Shown here in pieces: positions 34,957 through 43,956 of a DNA stretch of 64,000 nt. The DNA lies in assembly GCA_020638875.1 (NCBI GenBank), contig JACKHS010000013.1:1-64000 (forward strand), written 5' to 3'. A model generated the notes under the pieces. It was not told the origin of the DNA. It ran no database searches and saw only the letters and a list, made by a program, of their open reading frames with translations. This stretch comes from Planctomycetota bacterium. Its GTDB lineage: Bacteria > Planctomycetota > UBA1135 > GCA-002686595. Made by a program: the position numbers and the translations under genes. How positions within the stretch are numbered: the first letter of the stretch is position 1; each line of letters starts with the position of its first letter.

Positions 34957-36513
34957 TTACCCCAGCGGGCCCAGCGCGGGGTGCTCCGTCCGCCGACTCA
35001 GCGCGCGCAGCGCCGCCGCACCGGGCGCGAAGCCGGGCAAGGGCCGCCGCGCCAGGCGCTTGCGATAGCGCAAGTGGCGCCGGCGCGTCGCCTCGACGAG
35101 CGGCCGCCAGACCGCGCCGGTCAGGTCGTGGCGGATCAGGTGGCGCCACAGCGCGTTCGAGCGCTTGTAGAGGTAGCTCATGCCGAGGTACGCCGGCACC
35201 GCGCACCAGTCGCTCGGCCGGCGGCGCCAGATCGACGCGTGCGAGAACAGCCGCTCGTAGCACCACGCGTAGCCGCGCTCGAGCTCCTCGACGCTCATCC
35301 GCGCGGGGCGGAAGACCACGTGCGCCGTGTCGTAGCGCCCCCAGTCGCGGTGCAGCAGGCGGCCCTCGCGCTCCAGGCGCGCGAAGAGCGGCGTGCCGGG
35401 GTAGGGCGTCAACACGTGGAAGGTCGCGCACTCGAGCCGCGTCGCCTCGATCCACTGCACGGTGCGCTCGAACACGTCGGGCCCGTCGCCGTCGAAGCCG
35501 AGCACGAAGCTGCCGTTGACCTGGATGCCGCTGTCGTGGAAGAGCGCCACGCGCCGCGCGTAGTCGTCCGCGCGCGGCGTGCGCTTGCGGGCGCGCGCGA
35601 GGTTGTCGTCGTTCAGCGACTCGAGGCCGACGAACACGCCGGTGCAGCCCGACAGCGCCATCAGCCGCACGAGCGCGGGGTCGTCGGTCACGTCGAGCGT
35701 CGCCGCCGCGCTCCAGATCACGCCCAGCGGCCGCAGCGCCTCGCACAGCCGGCGCAGGTACTCGCGGTCCGCGCCGAGGTTGTTGTCGAGGAAGACCGCG
35801 TACGGGTCGCCGGTAGCGCGGATCTCGTCCGCGACCTGCTCGGGCCGGCGCGTCCGGTAGGGCACGTGGTAGCCCTCGGTCGAGAGGTAGCAGAAGTCGC
35901 AGCGGTTCTGGCAGCCGCGCGTGGCGATCAGGCTCGTCGTGGTGAGGAACGCGCGCCGGTCGAGCAGCTCGCGGCGCGGCGCCGGGTCGTCGCGGTAGGG
36001 GCGCGCGTAGTTGCCGCGGTAGATCGCCTCGAGCTTGCCGGCCTCGACGTCGCGCAGCACGCGCGGCCAGACCTCGACGCCCTCGCCGAGCACGATCGCG
36101 TCCGCGTGGCGCGCGACCTCGAGCGGCGCCGACTGCACGTGCAGCCCGCCCATCACCACCTTCGCGCCGCGCGCGCGGTACCAGCGCGCGAGCTCGTACG
36201 CGCGCTCCGCGAACGTCAGGTGCACGGTGATGCCGACGACCTCGGGGAAGGGCTCGAGCGGCGGCGGGCCGTTCAGCAGGTTCTCGTCCCAGTAGCGCAC
36301 GTTCCACTCGGGCGGCGTGGCCGCGGCCACGGACGTGAGCGCGAGCGACGGCGTCAGCACGTGCTTGCCGAAGCTCGCGTGCGGGTCCTTCGGGTAGAAG
36401 GGGTTCACCAGCAGCACGTGGCGGCGCGCGAGCGGCGGCGTGGGCGCGGCCGGATCGAGCGCAGGGGCGACGCGCATGTCGACGGGGACTTGGCTTTGTC
36501 GTGCAAAGTGCAT
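34957..36513 (-). CDS. B12-binding-domain radical SAM protein
   Basis: 518 residues. Residues about 30-170 form a cobalamin-binding Rossmann-like domain (RRHVLLVNPFYPKDP, VVGITVHLTFAERAYEL, GAKVVMGGLHVQSAPLEVAR). The radical SAM core follows with TRGCQNRCDFCYL (CxxxCxxC) at about 223 and further strands including VFLDNNLGADREYL and GCTGVFVGLESLNDDNL. The C-terminal domain resembles those of lipid- or hopanoid-modifying and Elp3-like enzymes with DUF4070 (YERLFSHASIWRRRPSD). Such enzymes typically methylate or rearrange unactivated carbons. The substrate cannot be read. Stand-alone gene. Confidence 0.85.
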   Translation of the reverse strand: MHFARQSQVPVDMRVAPALDPAAPTPPLARRHVLLVNPFYPKDPHASFGKHVLTPSLALTSVAAATPPEWNVRYWDENLLNGPPPLEPFPEVVGITVHLTFAERAYELARWYRARGAKVVMGGLHVQSAPLEVARHADAIVLGEGVEVWPRVLRDVEAGKLEAIYRGNYARPYRDDPAPRRELLDRRAFLTTTSLIATRGCQNRCDFCYLSTEGYHVPYRTRRPEQVADEIRATGDPYAVFLDNNLGADREYLRRLCEALRPLGVIWSAAATLDVTDDPALVRLMALSGCTGVFVGLESLNDDNLARARKRTPRADDYARRVALFHDSGIQVNGSFVLGFDGDGPDVFERTVQWIEATRLECATFHVLTPYPGTPLFARLEREGRLLHRDWGRYDTAHVVFRPARMSVEELERGYAWCYERLFSHASIWRRRPSDWCAVPAYLGMSYLYKRSNALWRHLIRHDLTGAVWRPLVEATRRRHLRYRKRLARRPLPGFAPGAAALRALSRRTEHPALGPLG

Positions 36514-36591
36514 GGCTGGCTTTGTGGAGTAGAGTCGATGGAGCGAGTTCCGGGCCGTCGAGCCGGGGCGGGGCGCTGGCGCGGCGCGGGG

Positions 36592-36948
36592 CTACTCGCC
36601 GCGCGCGGCGCGGATGAGCGCTTCCATGTGGTCGAGGTACTGCGCGAGCACCTTCCGTCCGCGCGCCGTCAGCCGGTACTCGGTGCACGGCGTGCGGTCG
36701 CGGAACGTCTTCTTGCAGCTCACGTAGCCCGCGTCCTCGAGCTTGCGCGCGTGCACCGACAGGTTGCCGTCGGTCGCGCCGAGCGCGTCCTTCAGCTCGG
36801 TGAAGGTCAGCACCTCGTTCACCGCGAGCGCGCTCACCATGCCCAGGCGGAGCTGCTCGTGGATGAGCTTGTCGAAGCCGCCGGGGCGCGCCGCGCCGGT
36901 CAGCTTGCGCAGGTCGGGCCCGCGTTGCTCGCGCGGTTCAGCCCCCAT
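36592..36948 (-). CDS. Winged-helix transcriptional regulator (HTH_34 type)
   Basis: 118 residues: FDKLIHEQLRLGMVSALAVN, LTFTELKDALGATDGNLSVH, ARKLEDAGYVSCKKTFRDRT and TEYRLTARGRKVLAQYLDHM follow the MarR/ArsR-like HTH_34 pattern closely. GNLSVHARKLE is the recognition helix. No metal-binding cysteines in a usual sensing position. Its start overlaps the end of the upstream membrane protein gene by 11 bp. Regulators of this type are commonly encoded beside a small membrane protein, which they may control. Confidence 0.88.
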   Translation of the reverse strand: MGAEPREQRGPDLRKLTGAARPGGFDKLIHEQLRLGMVSALAVNEVLTFTELKDALGATDGNLSVHARKLEDAGYVSCKKTFRDRTPCTEYRLTARGRKVLAQYLDHMEALIRAARGE

Positions 36949-37537
36949 GACGCCTCACCACCCACGCGCCGAAGCCGAGGTGCAGGCCGCCGAAGCCCGC
37001 CGCGAGCAGCGGCGTGCCCCACGTCGCGGGCACGCACGCCGCGACGAGGCCCAGCGCGAGGAAGCACGCGCCCATCAACGGCACGACCGCGATCGAGTGC
37101 GCGCCGGCCGCGAGCACCGCGGCGCCGTACAGCAGCAGCCACGTCAGCGGCAGCAGCGCGTCGAGCCCCGCGTCGTGCAGCACCACGCTCAGCACGAGCC
37201 CGACGAACAGCGCCGGGCACAGGCCGAGCAAGAACTTGCGCCCGACCCCGCTGACGAGCGGCAGGTCGAGCGCGCGCGCCTTGCGCGTCAGCGCCAGCAG
37301 GCCCCCCGGCACCGCGCAGGCCGCCGCGGCGACCCACGTGAGCAGCCAGGCCTCGGCGCGCTCGCAGCGCGCGGCGACGGCGGCGGCCGCCAGCGCGACG
37401 CAGCCCATGTAGACCGCGCCCCAGCCCGGCACGGCCGTGAAGCGCCCCGAGGAGACGAGGACCGCGCGGATGTAGCGCAGGTCCTCCTCGGCGCGCGCGG
37501 CCAGGGCCGGGACGACGGGGCGCAGCGGAGTGCTCAT
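36938..37537 (-). CDS. Membrane protein encoded with the winged-helix regulator
   Basis: 199 residues from ATG 37537 with about five hydrophobic helices (VYMGCVALAAAAVAA, WLLTWVAAAACAVPGGLLAL, LLGLCPALFVGLVLSVVLH, LTWLLLYGAAVLAAGAHS, LMGACFLALGLVAACVPATW). The N-terminal EEDLRYIRAVLVSSGRFTAV motif is typical of this partner family. First gene of a two-gene operon; the downstream regulator overlaps it. Function unknown. Confidence 0.8.
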   Translation of the reverse strand: MSTPLRPVVPALAARAEEDLRYIRAVLVSSGRFTAVPGWGAVYMGCVALAAAAVAARCERAEAWLLTWVAAAACAVPGGLLALTRKARALDLPLVSGVGRKFLLGLCPALFVGLVLSVVLHDAGLDALLPLTWLLLYGAAVLAAGAHSIAVVPLMGACFLALGLVAACVPATWGTPLLAAGFGGLHLGFGAWVVRRHGG

Positions 37538-37748
37538 ACGCCCCGAGCTTCCGCCGACATCGCGCGATGGTCAAGCTCTTTGTACCGCAAAGTTTCGGCG
37601 CCGCGAAGCCGCGCCCGGCCCCACCGCGGCGTCGGCCCCGCGCGCGGCGCGCCGCCGATCGCGTAGGATCCTGAGCGCCGCGCCGGGAACGCCCGCGCGG
37701 CGCGCGCCTCTCCAGGGCGTCCCGCCCGGCCCCCACGCACCGTCCAGC

Positions 37749-38339
37749 ATGCGCCGCCCCCGCACCGTCGCCGTCTCCGCTCTGCTCCTCGCCGCCGCCT
37801 GCGCCTCGACCTCCGGGTCGCGGCAGGCCTGGACGCCGCTCGAGGCGCCCGCGCTCGACGCCGCGCAGCAGGCGCAGCTCGAGCGCGCGCGCGGCGCCGC
37901 CCTGCAGATGAAGGACACGCTGCTGCAGGCGCTCTCGGCCGAGCTCGCGCGCGGCGGTCCCGCGGACGCCATCGCCGTGTGCAAGGAGCGCGCGCCCGCG
38001 GTGGCGCAGGAGGTGGGCGAGGCGCTCGGCCTGCGCATCGGTCGCACGGCGCAGCGCCTGCGCAACGCGCGCAACCAGGCGCCGGCGTGGGCCGCGCCGC
38101 TGCTCGCCGACGCGCCGGCGGCGCCGCGCTTCGCCGTGGCCGACGACGGCACGCTCGGCGTGACGCTGCCGATCACGCTGCAGGCGCAGTGCCTCGGGTG
38201 CCACGGCGATCCGGCGACGATGTTGCCGGCGGTGCGCGACGCGCTCGCCGCGTCCTACCCGGACGATCGCGCGACCGGCTTCGCCGAGGGCGACCTGCGC
38301 GGCTGGTTCTGGGTGGAGGTGCCCGCGGCGCGCGAGTAG
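37749..38339 (+). CDS. DUF3365 (Tll0287-like) haem-binding lipoprotein
   Basis: 196 residues from ATG 37749. The signal sequence SALLLAAACASTS places Cys after AAA, as a lipobox. Helices with AALQMKDTLLQALSAELARG and AVCKERAPAVAQEVGEALGL are those of DUF3365/Tll0287 domains, and LQAQCLGCHGDP supplies a single CxxCH covalent haem site. The C-terminal DRATGFAEGDLRGWFWVEV closes the domain. Such proteins act as c-type cytochromes or redox sensors outside the inner membrane. A di-haem cytochrome c lies two genes downstream. Confidence 0.85.
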   Translation: MRRPRTVAVSALLLAAACASTSGSRQAWTPLEAPALDAAQQAQLERARGAALQMKDTLLQALSAELARGGPADAIAVCKERAPAVAQEVGEALGLRIGRTAQRLRNARNQAPAWAAPLLADAPAAPRFAVADDGTLGVTLPITLQAQCLGCHGDPATMLPAVRDALAASYPDDRATGFAEGDLRGWFWVEVPAARE

Positions 38340-38355
38340 CGCCGCACGGCCCGCG

Positions 38356-39093
38356 ATGAACGCACCGCACGACATGGACGCGCGCACGCGCCGCTTCGGC
38401 GAGGCGCTCGCGCGGCTCGAGAGCGAGCTCGACTGGCGGCGGCTGGGCGAGCTGCACTGCTACGAGGGCGGCGAGCACTTCTTCCCGCCCGAGCAGGTCG
38501 ATGCGCTGCGCGAAGCCGGGCTCGTGCTCGCCGCCGCGCTCGCGGGGCGCCTGCGCCCGGGCGGCCGCAGCGTGTACGTCGGCGCGTCGGTCGGCGAGCT
38601 CGCCGTGCTCCTGTGCGAGGCGCTCGTGCTCGACCGCGACGTGCGCGCGCTCAACCTGCCGGGCGAGGAGTGCGCCGAGGTCAACCGCGCGCTCGAGGCC
38701 GTGGAGCAGGCCTGCGGCTTCGCGCTGCCGCGCATCGAGTTCACGCCGCTCGACGAGCTCGAGGGCCGCTACGACCACGGGTGGCTGGTGAGCGTGCTCA
38801 ACGACCCCGAGGCCTTCCCCGCGTTGCACGACCTGCTCTACCAGCGCAGCGGCGCGGACGCGACCGGGCGCGGCGACCTCGCGCAGGAGCGCGCGCGCGC
38901 CGAGCGCCTGGTCGACGCGTTCCTCGACCGCCTCGACGAGGGCGCGGTCGTCTCGCTCACCGACGAGGAGCTGCCCGTGATCGAGCCGCGCGTGGCCGTG
39001 CGCGGGCGGCGGCTCGAGCTCGACGACGAGGCCTACCTGAGCGCTGTCGTCGGCGATCCGATCCGCTTCGGCACGCTGTCGACGCGTCCCTGA
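38356..39093 (+). CDS. Hypothetical protein (class I methyltransferase-like fold?)
   Basis: 245 residues; starts 16 bp after the previous stop, so probably cotranscribed. LRPGGRSVYVGASVGELAVL has the shape of the first strand and glycine loop of an SAM-binding Rossmann domain, and VRALNLPGEECAEVNRALEA could be the second strand and acidic loop, but the usual GxGxG is GASVG. The N-terminal ALARLESELDWRRLGELHCY resembles nothing I know. Soluble, acidic, no signal peptide. Treat any methyltransferase assignment as weak. Confidence 0.6.
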   Translation: MNAPHDMDARTRRFGEALARLESELDWRRLGELHCYEGGEHFFPPEQVDALREAGLVLAAALAGRLRPGGRSVYVGASVGELAVLLCEALVLDRDVRALNLPGEECAEVNRALEAVEQACGFALPRIEFTPLDELEGRYDHGWLVSVLNDPEAFPALHDLLYQRSGADATGRGDLAQERARAERLVDAFLDRLDEGAVVSLTDEELPVIEPRVAVRGRRLELDDEAYLSAVVGDPIRFGTLSTRP

Positions 39094-39155
39094 CGGGCTC
39101 TCCGCAGCCTTGCGTACTTACACCACGCGCCCCTCGACCTAGCCTCGCTCGGACC

Positions 39156-40499
39156 ATGAAGCCGACCCTCGCGATCCTCCTCGTGAGCGCGCCGCTGGCG
39201 GCCCTCGTCGCCTGCGTCGCCGACGCCAGCCCGACCGGACCGAGCAGCGCGGAGTTGCTCTTCGCGCTCGACCCGGGCACCAGCGAGAGCCTCGCCGAGG
39301 TGCCCGCGGTGCGCGACGAGCTCGCGCAGGTGATGTACGACTACTTCGGCCTGCCGACCGCGCCGCGCCTGCGCGTGCTCGACTCGTGGCGCGCGCTGGG
39401 CTTCGACCCCAACGGCAGCCCGCTCGAGGGCGCGCGCCCGCCGAGCGACTTCGAGGGCGCGCCGCCCGAGGCGATCCTCGTCGACAACCAGCGCTACTGG
39501 GCCTCCGAGCTCGCCGCGCTGAACGCGAGCACGACGCCGCTGCTCGGACCTTGGCGCCGACGCGGCGTGATGAACGCGGCCTGGAGCGACCTGGCCGCGC
39601 GGCGCGGCGCCGAGGGCGAGGGTGAGTGGCGGGTCGAAGCGCGCGCGTTCTTCGCCGAGCGCTACCCCGACCTCTCCGAGGCGGCGCAGATGTTCCTGCC
39701 CAACTGCGCGCGCTGTCACGGCCGCGAAGGCGGCGGCGACGGCCCGATGGCGGCCGGCCTCTACCCCAAGCCGCGCAACTACCAGCGCGGCGTGTTCAAG
39801 TTCGCCGCGGTCGAGGGCGGCTCGAAGCCGCGGCGCATCGACCTGATGCGCACCGTGGTGCAAGGCCTGCCGGGTTCGGCCATGCCGTCCTTCCGCACGA
39901 CGTCGCTGGCCGAGATCTCCGCGCTCGTCGACTACGTGCGCTACCTCTCCATCCGCGGCGAGGTCGAGGCGATGCTCGTCGCCGAGTGGGAGAACGACGA
40001 CGTCCCGCCGCGCGAGGCGATCGCGGAGCTCTACGAGCTCGTGTGGAGCCGCTGGCTCGAAGCCGCCGACAACGCGCAGCGCGTCACCGCGCCCGCGCCG
40101 GACCCTTCGCCCGAGCGTCTCGCGCTGGGCGAGGCCGTCTTCCACGACGAGCAGCGCGGCAACTGCTTCTCGTGCCACGGGCCCACCGGCAAGGGCGACG
40201 GCCGGGCCGCGGTGCAGATCGGCGAGGACGGCGAGCGCTACGTGCTGCTCAAGGACGAGTGGGGCGACTTCATCCTGCCGCGCGACCTGACGAGCGGCGT
40301 GTTCCGCGGCGGCGCGCGTCGCGAGGACGTCTACCTGCGCATCCACTGCGGCATCCCGGGCACGCCCATGCCGTCCTTCGGCGCGAGCGTCGACGCCGCC
40401 GGCGAGCCGCTGCTCAGCGAGGACGAGAAGTGGGCGCTCGTCGACTACGTGCTCTCGCTCTCGAACCAGGGGCCGTTCGCGCAGGCCGATTCGCGCTGA
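39156..40499 (+). CDS. Di-haem c-type cytochrome
   Basis: 447 residues from ATG 39156. The N-terminus LAILLVSAPLAALVACVADA is a signal, possibly lipoprotein-type. Two CxxCH sites: FLPNCARCHGREGGGDGPMA (about residue 188) and RGNCFSCHGPTGKGDGRAAV (about 335), each followed by later Met residues (GSAMPSFRTTSLAEISALVD, GTPMPSFGASVDAAGEPL) as axial ligands. An additional N-terminal helical domain (about 30-170) has no haem motif. Family members carry electrons in the periplasm, often to oxygen reductases. Context with the DUF3365 haem lipoprotein suggests a respiratory or redox cluster. Confidence 0.88.
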   Translation: MKPTLAILLVSAPLAALVACVADASPTGPSSAELLFALDPGTSESLAEVPAVRDELAQVMYDYFGLPTAPRLRVLDSWRALGFDPNGSPLEGARPPSDFEGAPPEAILVDNQRYWASELAALNASTTPLLGPWRRRGVMNAAWSDLAARRGAEGEGEWRVEARAFFAERYPDLSEAAQMFLPNCARCHGREGGGDGPMAAGLYPKPRNYQRGVFKFAAVEGGSKPRRIDLMRTVVQGLPGSAMPSFRTTSLAEISALVDYVRYLSIRGEVEAMLVAEWENDDVPPREAIAELYELVWSRWLEAADNAQRVTAPAPDPSPERLALGEAVFHDEQRGNCFSCHGPTGKGDGRAAVQIGEDGERYVLLKDEWGDFILPRDLTSGVFRGGARREDVYLRIHCGIPGTPMPSFGASVDAAGEPLLSEDEKWALVDYVLSLSNQGPFAQADSR

Positions 40500-40525
40500 C
40501 GGAGCGGGCTTGGTAGGCTGCGAGC

Positions 40526-42028
40526 ATGGCCTCGCAGCTCGCCAGGGCCGCCCGATTCGCAGCGGGCGGGCTCGCTCTCGTCCTGTCCGCCTGCTCCTCC
40601 GAGGAGCCGGTCCACGCCGCCGCGCCGGCCGCGCGCCCGAACGTCGTGCTGATCGTGGTCGACACGCTGCGCGCCGACCGACTCGGGTGCTACGGCTACG
40701 AGCGGCCGACCAGCCCGGTCATCGACAAGCTCGCGCGTGACGGCGCGCTGTTCCTCGAGGCGCGCGCGCAGGCCTCCTGGACGGCGCAGTCGATGGTCTC
40801 GCTCATGAGCGGCCGCTACCTCACCGACGTGTGCGACGTGCTCGAGGACGACGCGACCTCGTTGGCGGAGCGCTTCCACGCCGCCGGCTACCGCACGCTC
40901 GGCGTCGTGGGCAACGTGATGCTTCAGCCGGAGCGCGGCTTCGGCCAGGGCTTCGACCGCTACGACGCGCGGCGCATCACCGAGCAGCGCGGGCGACACG
41001 TCGACCGCTGCCGCACGTTCGCGCAGCTCGTCGACGACTTCCTGCCGGTGGTGGACCGCGCGCGCGAGCCGCTGCCCGACGGTTCGCGCGCGCCGCTGTT
41101 CCTCTACGTGCACCCCGTCGATCCCCACGCCGCGTACGTGGCGCACGCGCAGTACGACGAGCAGCTCCCAGTCGAGGGGGCGACGCCGCGCGGCTACTTC
41201 GCCTGGCAGCGCGAACAGTTCGAGGAGCGCGGCGCCGCCGCCGGCGACGAGGACCCCGGCTGGGAGGACAGCTGGGCGACGATGCGCGGCAAGATCGGCC
41301 GCTACGACCAGGAGGTGCGCTACACCGACGCGCAGCTCGGCCGCCTGCTCTCGGAGCTGAAGCAGCGCGGGGTGCTCGACAACGCGATCGTCGCGCTGGT
41401 CGCCGACCACGGCGAGACGCTCTACGACAACATCGCGCTCCAGCCGGACGAGGACCTGGCGCAGCGCTCGCCGACGGAGTTCTTCCAGATGGGACACACC
41501 GTGTTCCTCTACGGCGCGCTGATCCGCACGCCCATGATCCTGTGGGGGAGCGGCGTGCCCGACGGGCTGGTCGTGGAGCAGCCGGTCGAGAACGTCGATC
41601 TGTACCCCACGCTGCTCGAGCTCGCGCGGCTGCCGGAGGGCGGCGACGAGGTCCACGGGCGGAGCCTCGTCCCGTTCCTCGAGGGGCGCACCGACGCCGC
41701 GAAGCCCTACGTCTTCGCGCTGGTCGAGCAGCACGCCTCGGTGATCGAGGCGGCCTCCTCGCTGAAGCTCGTGCTGCCGACGGGCGACGGGCTCGTCGTC
41801 GACGACTGGCGCATCGCGCCGGTGCCGCAGCTCTACGACGTCGCGAACGACCCGCTCGAGCGCGTCAACCTCTACGACGCGCGGCCGCGCGACGTGGCGC
41901 GACTCACGGCCGTCCTGGAGGCGTGGCAGCGCGCCTACCCGACCGACTACGTCGCGGAGCTCGAGCACCACCCCGGCGCGCGCGCCGATCTCGAGGCGCT
42001 GGGCTACCTCGGCGGCGAGGGCGAGTAG
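40526..42028 (+). CDS. Sulfatase-fold lipoprotein with Thr in place of the formylglycine Cys
   Basis: 500 residues. Lipobox region GLALVLSACSSEE. The alkaline-phosphatase/sulfatase core has NVVLIVVDTLRADRLGCYGY (metal Asp residues), ASWTAQSMVSLMSGRYL where sulfatases have C/S-x-P-x-R, FLYVHPVDPHAAY, then VALVADHGETLYDNI and QMGHTVFLYGALIRTPMIL. At the nucleophile position the residue is Thr and the Pro and Arg are absent. Phosphotransferase-type members of the superfamily use Thr there, so a phosphatase, phosphodiesterase or phosphoglycerol-transferase activity is at least as likely as sulfate-ester hydrolysis. Extracytoplasmic; substrate unknown. Confidence 0.85.
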   Translation: MASQLARAARFAAGGLALVLSACSSEEPVHAAAPAARPNVVLIVVDTLRADRLGCYGYERPTSPVIDKLARDGALFLEARAQASWTAQSMVSLMSGRYLTDVCDVLEDDATSLAERFHAAGYRTLGVVGNVMLQPERGFGQGFDRYDARRITEQRGRHVDRCRTFAQLVDDFLPVVDRAREPLPDGSRAPLFLYVHPVDPHAAYVAHAQYDEQLPVEGATPRGYFAWQREQFEERGAAAGDEDPGWEDSWATMRGKIGRYDQEVRYTDAQLGRLLSELKQRGVLDNAIVALVADHGETLYDNIALQPDEDLAQRSPTEFFQMGHTVFLYGALIRTPMILWGSGVPDGLVVEQPVENVDLYPTLLELARLPEGGDEVHGRSLVPFLEGRTDAAKPYVFALVEQHASVIEAASSLKLVLPTGDGLVVDDWRIAPVPQLYDVANDPLERVNLYDARPRDVARLTAVLEAWQRAYPTDYVAELEHHPGARADLEALGYLGGEGE

Positions 42029-42080
42029 GTCGCCGCGCGGCCCGTCGTCGCGGCGCGGATCGCGCGGTCGCCGCACGGAG

Positions 42081-42108
42081 CCCGGGAGCCGCCGCAGCGG
42101 CCCCCGGG
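42081..42108. terminator. Hairpin between convergent sulfatase and typA genes
   Basis: CCCGGG-A-GCCGC, loop CGCA, GCGGC-C-CCCGGG: an 11-bp stem with one mismatch, 53 bp after one stop and 9 bp before the other. Position between convergent genes fits a bidirectional terminator. No T-run. Confidence 0.6.
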
Positions 42109-42116
42109 CCCCGCCG

Positions 42117-43946
42117 TCAGGTGCGCGCTTCGGTGCGCTGCTGCTTCTTGCGCGCGTCGGCGCCGAGGATGCGCTTGCGCAGGCGCAGCGTCCGCGGCGT
42201 GACCTCGAGCAGCTCGTCGTCCTCGACGTACTCGAGGCACTCCTCGAGGCTCATCACGCGCGGCGGCGCGATGTTGGCCGCGTCGTCCTTCGACGAGGCG
42301 CGGATGTTGGTGAGCTTCTTCGCGCGGCAGACGTTGACCGGCAGGTCGCCGGCCTTGTTCTGCTCGCCCACGACCATGCCCTCGTAGACCTCGTCGCCGG
42401 GCTTCACGAAGAACGTGCCGCGGTCGGAGAGCCCGTCGAGCGCGTAGGTCAGCACCTGCCCGGAGCGGTCGGAGACGAGCACGCCGTTGGTGCGGCGCGG
42501 GATGATGCCGCCGTCGGGGCGCCACTCTTCGAACACGTGGCTGAGGATGGCCTCGCCCTGGCTGAGCGTGAGCAGCGACGTGCGCGCGCCGATCAGGCCG
42601 CGCGCGGGGATCGCGAACTCGAGCTTGGTCAGCTCGCCCAGCGCTTCCATGTGCAGCATCTCGCCGCGACGGCGGCCCAGGTACTCGATGATGCGGCCGG
42701 CGCTCGCGTTCGGCACTTCGACCGTGGCGCGCTCGACCGGCTCGCACAGCTTGCCGTCGACCTCCTTGAGGATGACGCGCGGCTTGCCGACGGCGAACTC
42801 GTAGCCCTCGCGACGCATGTTCTCGACGAGCACGCCCAGGTGCATCACGCCCCGGCCCTTCACGCGGAAGGCGTCGGTGCGGTCGGTGCGCTCGATCGAG
42901 AGCGCCACGTCGCGGACGGCGGCCTTCTCGAGGCGCGACTGCAGGTGGCGGCTCGTGACGAAGTCGCCTTCCTTGCCGGCGAACGGCGAGTCGTTGACGA
43001 GGAACTCCATCGAGATGGTGGGCTCGTCGATCACGATGCGCGGCAGCGGCTCGGGCGTCTCCGGGTCGCACAGCGTGTCGCCGATCGAGAGCTCCTCGAT
43101 GCCCGCGACGACCGCGATGTCGCCGCAGCGCACCTCCTGCGTCGCGAGGCGCTCGAGGCCGCTGTAGCTGTAGAGGTTCTTGACCGAGGCCAGCAGCGGC
43201 TTGGGGCGATCGGGGTGGCAGAGCGCCACGCGTTGACCGGCGCGCAGCACGCCGCGCGCGACGCGACCGACCGCCATGCGTCCGACGAAGTCGTCGTGCT
43301 CGAGCGTGACGGCCTGGAACTGCAGCGGCCCCGCGTCGTCGATCTTCGGCGAGGGCACGTGCTTGAGGATCATCTCGAACAGCGGGCCGAGGTCCTTCGC
43401 CTCCTCCTCGGGCTCGTGCATCGCGTAGCCGTCGCGGCCGGAGCCGTAGACGACCGGGAACTCGAGCTGCTCGTCGTGCGCGCCGAGCTCGACGAACAGG
43501 TCGAAGATCTCGTCGAGCACCTCGTGCGGGCGCGCGTCGGGCCGGTCGATCTTGTTGATCATGACCAGCGCCTTGAGGCCGTGCTCGAACGCCTTGCGCA
43601 GCACGAAGCGCGTCTGCGGCATCGGCCCCTCGAAGGAGTCGACGAGCAGCAGCACCGCGTCGGCCATCGACAGCGTGCGCTCGACCTGGCCGCCGAAGTC
43701 GGCGTGGCCGGGCGTGTCGACGATGTTGATGCGCCGGCCCTCGTACTGGATGGCCGTGTTCTTCGCGAGGATGGTGATGCCGCGCTCGCGCTCCTGGTCG
43801 TCGGAGTCGAGCGCGCGCTCGCGCACCTGCTGGTTGTCGCGGAAGGTGCCCGCGTAGCGGAACATCTGGTCCACGAGGGTGGTCTTGCCGTGGTCGACGT
43901 GCGCGACGATGGCGAGGTTCTTGATCTCTCGTCCGGTGGAGGACAT
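42117..43946 (-). CDS. typA: TypA/BipA ribosome-associated GTPase
   Basis: 609 residues from ATG 43946. G1 IVAHVDHGKTTLVDQMF, G2 region RERGITILAKNTAIQYEGR, G3 NIVDTPGHADFGGQVER and G4 MINKIDRP, then the EF-G-like domains II, III and V and the TypA-specific C-terminal domain with RGLIGARTSLLTLSQGEAIL, GGIIPRRTNGVLVSDRSG and KDDAANIAPPRVMSLEECLE. Family length is normal. TypA binds ribosomes and promotes assembly and adaptation to stress or low temperature. It starts 11 bp downstream of the exonuclease gene on the same strand, so the two are likely cotranscribed. Confidence 0.97.
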   Translation of the reverse strand: MSSTGREIKNLAIVAHVDHGKTTLVDQMFRYAGTFRDNQQVRERALDSDDQERERGITILAKNTAIQYEGRRINIVDTPGHADFGGQVERTLSMADAVLLLVDSFEGPMPQTRFVLRKAFEHGLKALVMINKIDRPDARPHEVLDEIFDLFVELGAHDEQLEFPVVYGSGRDGYAMHEPEEEAKDLGPLFEMILKHVPSPKIDDAGPLQFQAVTLEHDDFVGRMAVGRVARGVLRAGQRVALCHPDRPKPLLASVKNLYSYSGLERLATQEVRCGDIAVVAGIEELSIGDTLCDPETPEPLPRIVIDEPTISMEFLVNDSPFAGKEGDFVTSRHLQSRLEKAAVRDVALSIERTDRTDAFRVKGRGVMHLGVLVENMRREGYEFAVGKPRVILKEVDGKLCEPVERATVEVPNASAGRIIEYLGRRRGEMLHMEALGELTKLEFAIPARGLIGARTSLLTLSQGEAILSHVFEEWRPDGGIIPRRTNGVLVSDRSGQVLTYALDGLSDRGTFFVKPGDEVYEGMVVGEQNKAGDLPVNVCRAKKLTNIRASSKDDAANIAPPRVMSLEECLEYVEDDELLEVTPRTLRLRKRILGADARKKQQRTEART

Positions 43947-43956
43947 GGCGGCGCGC

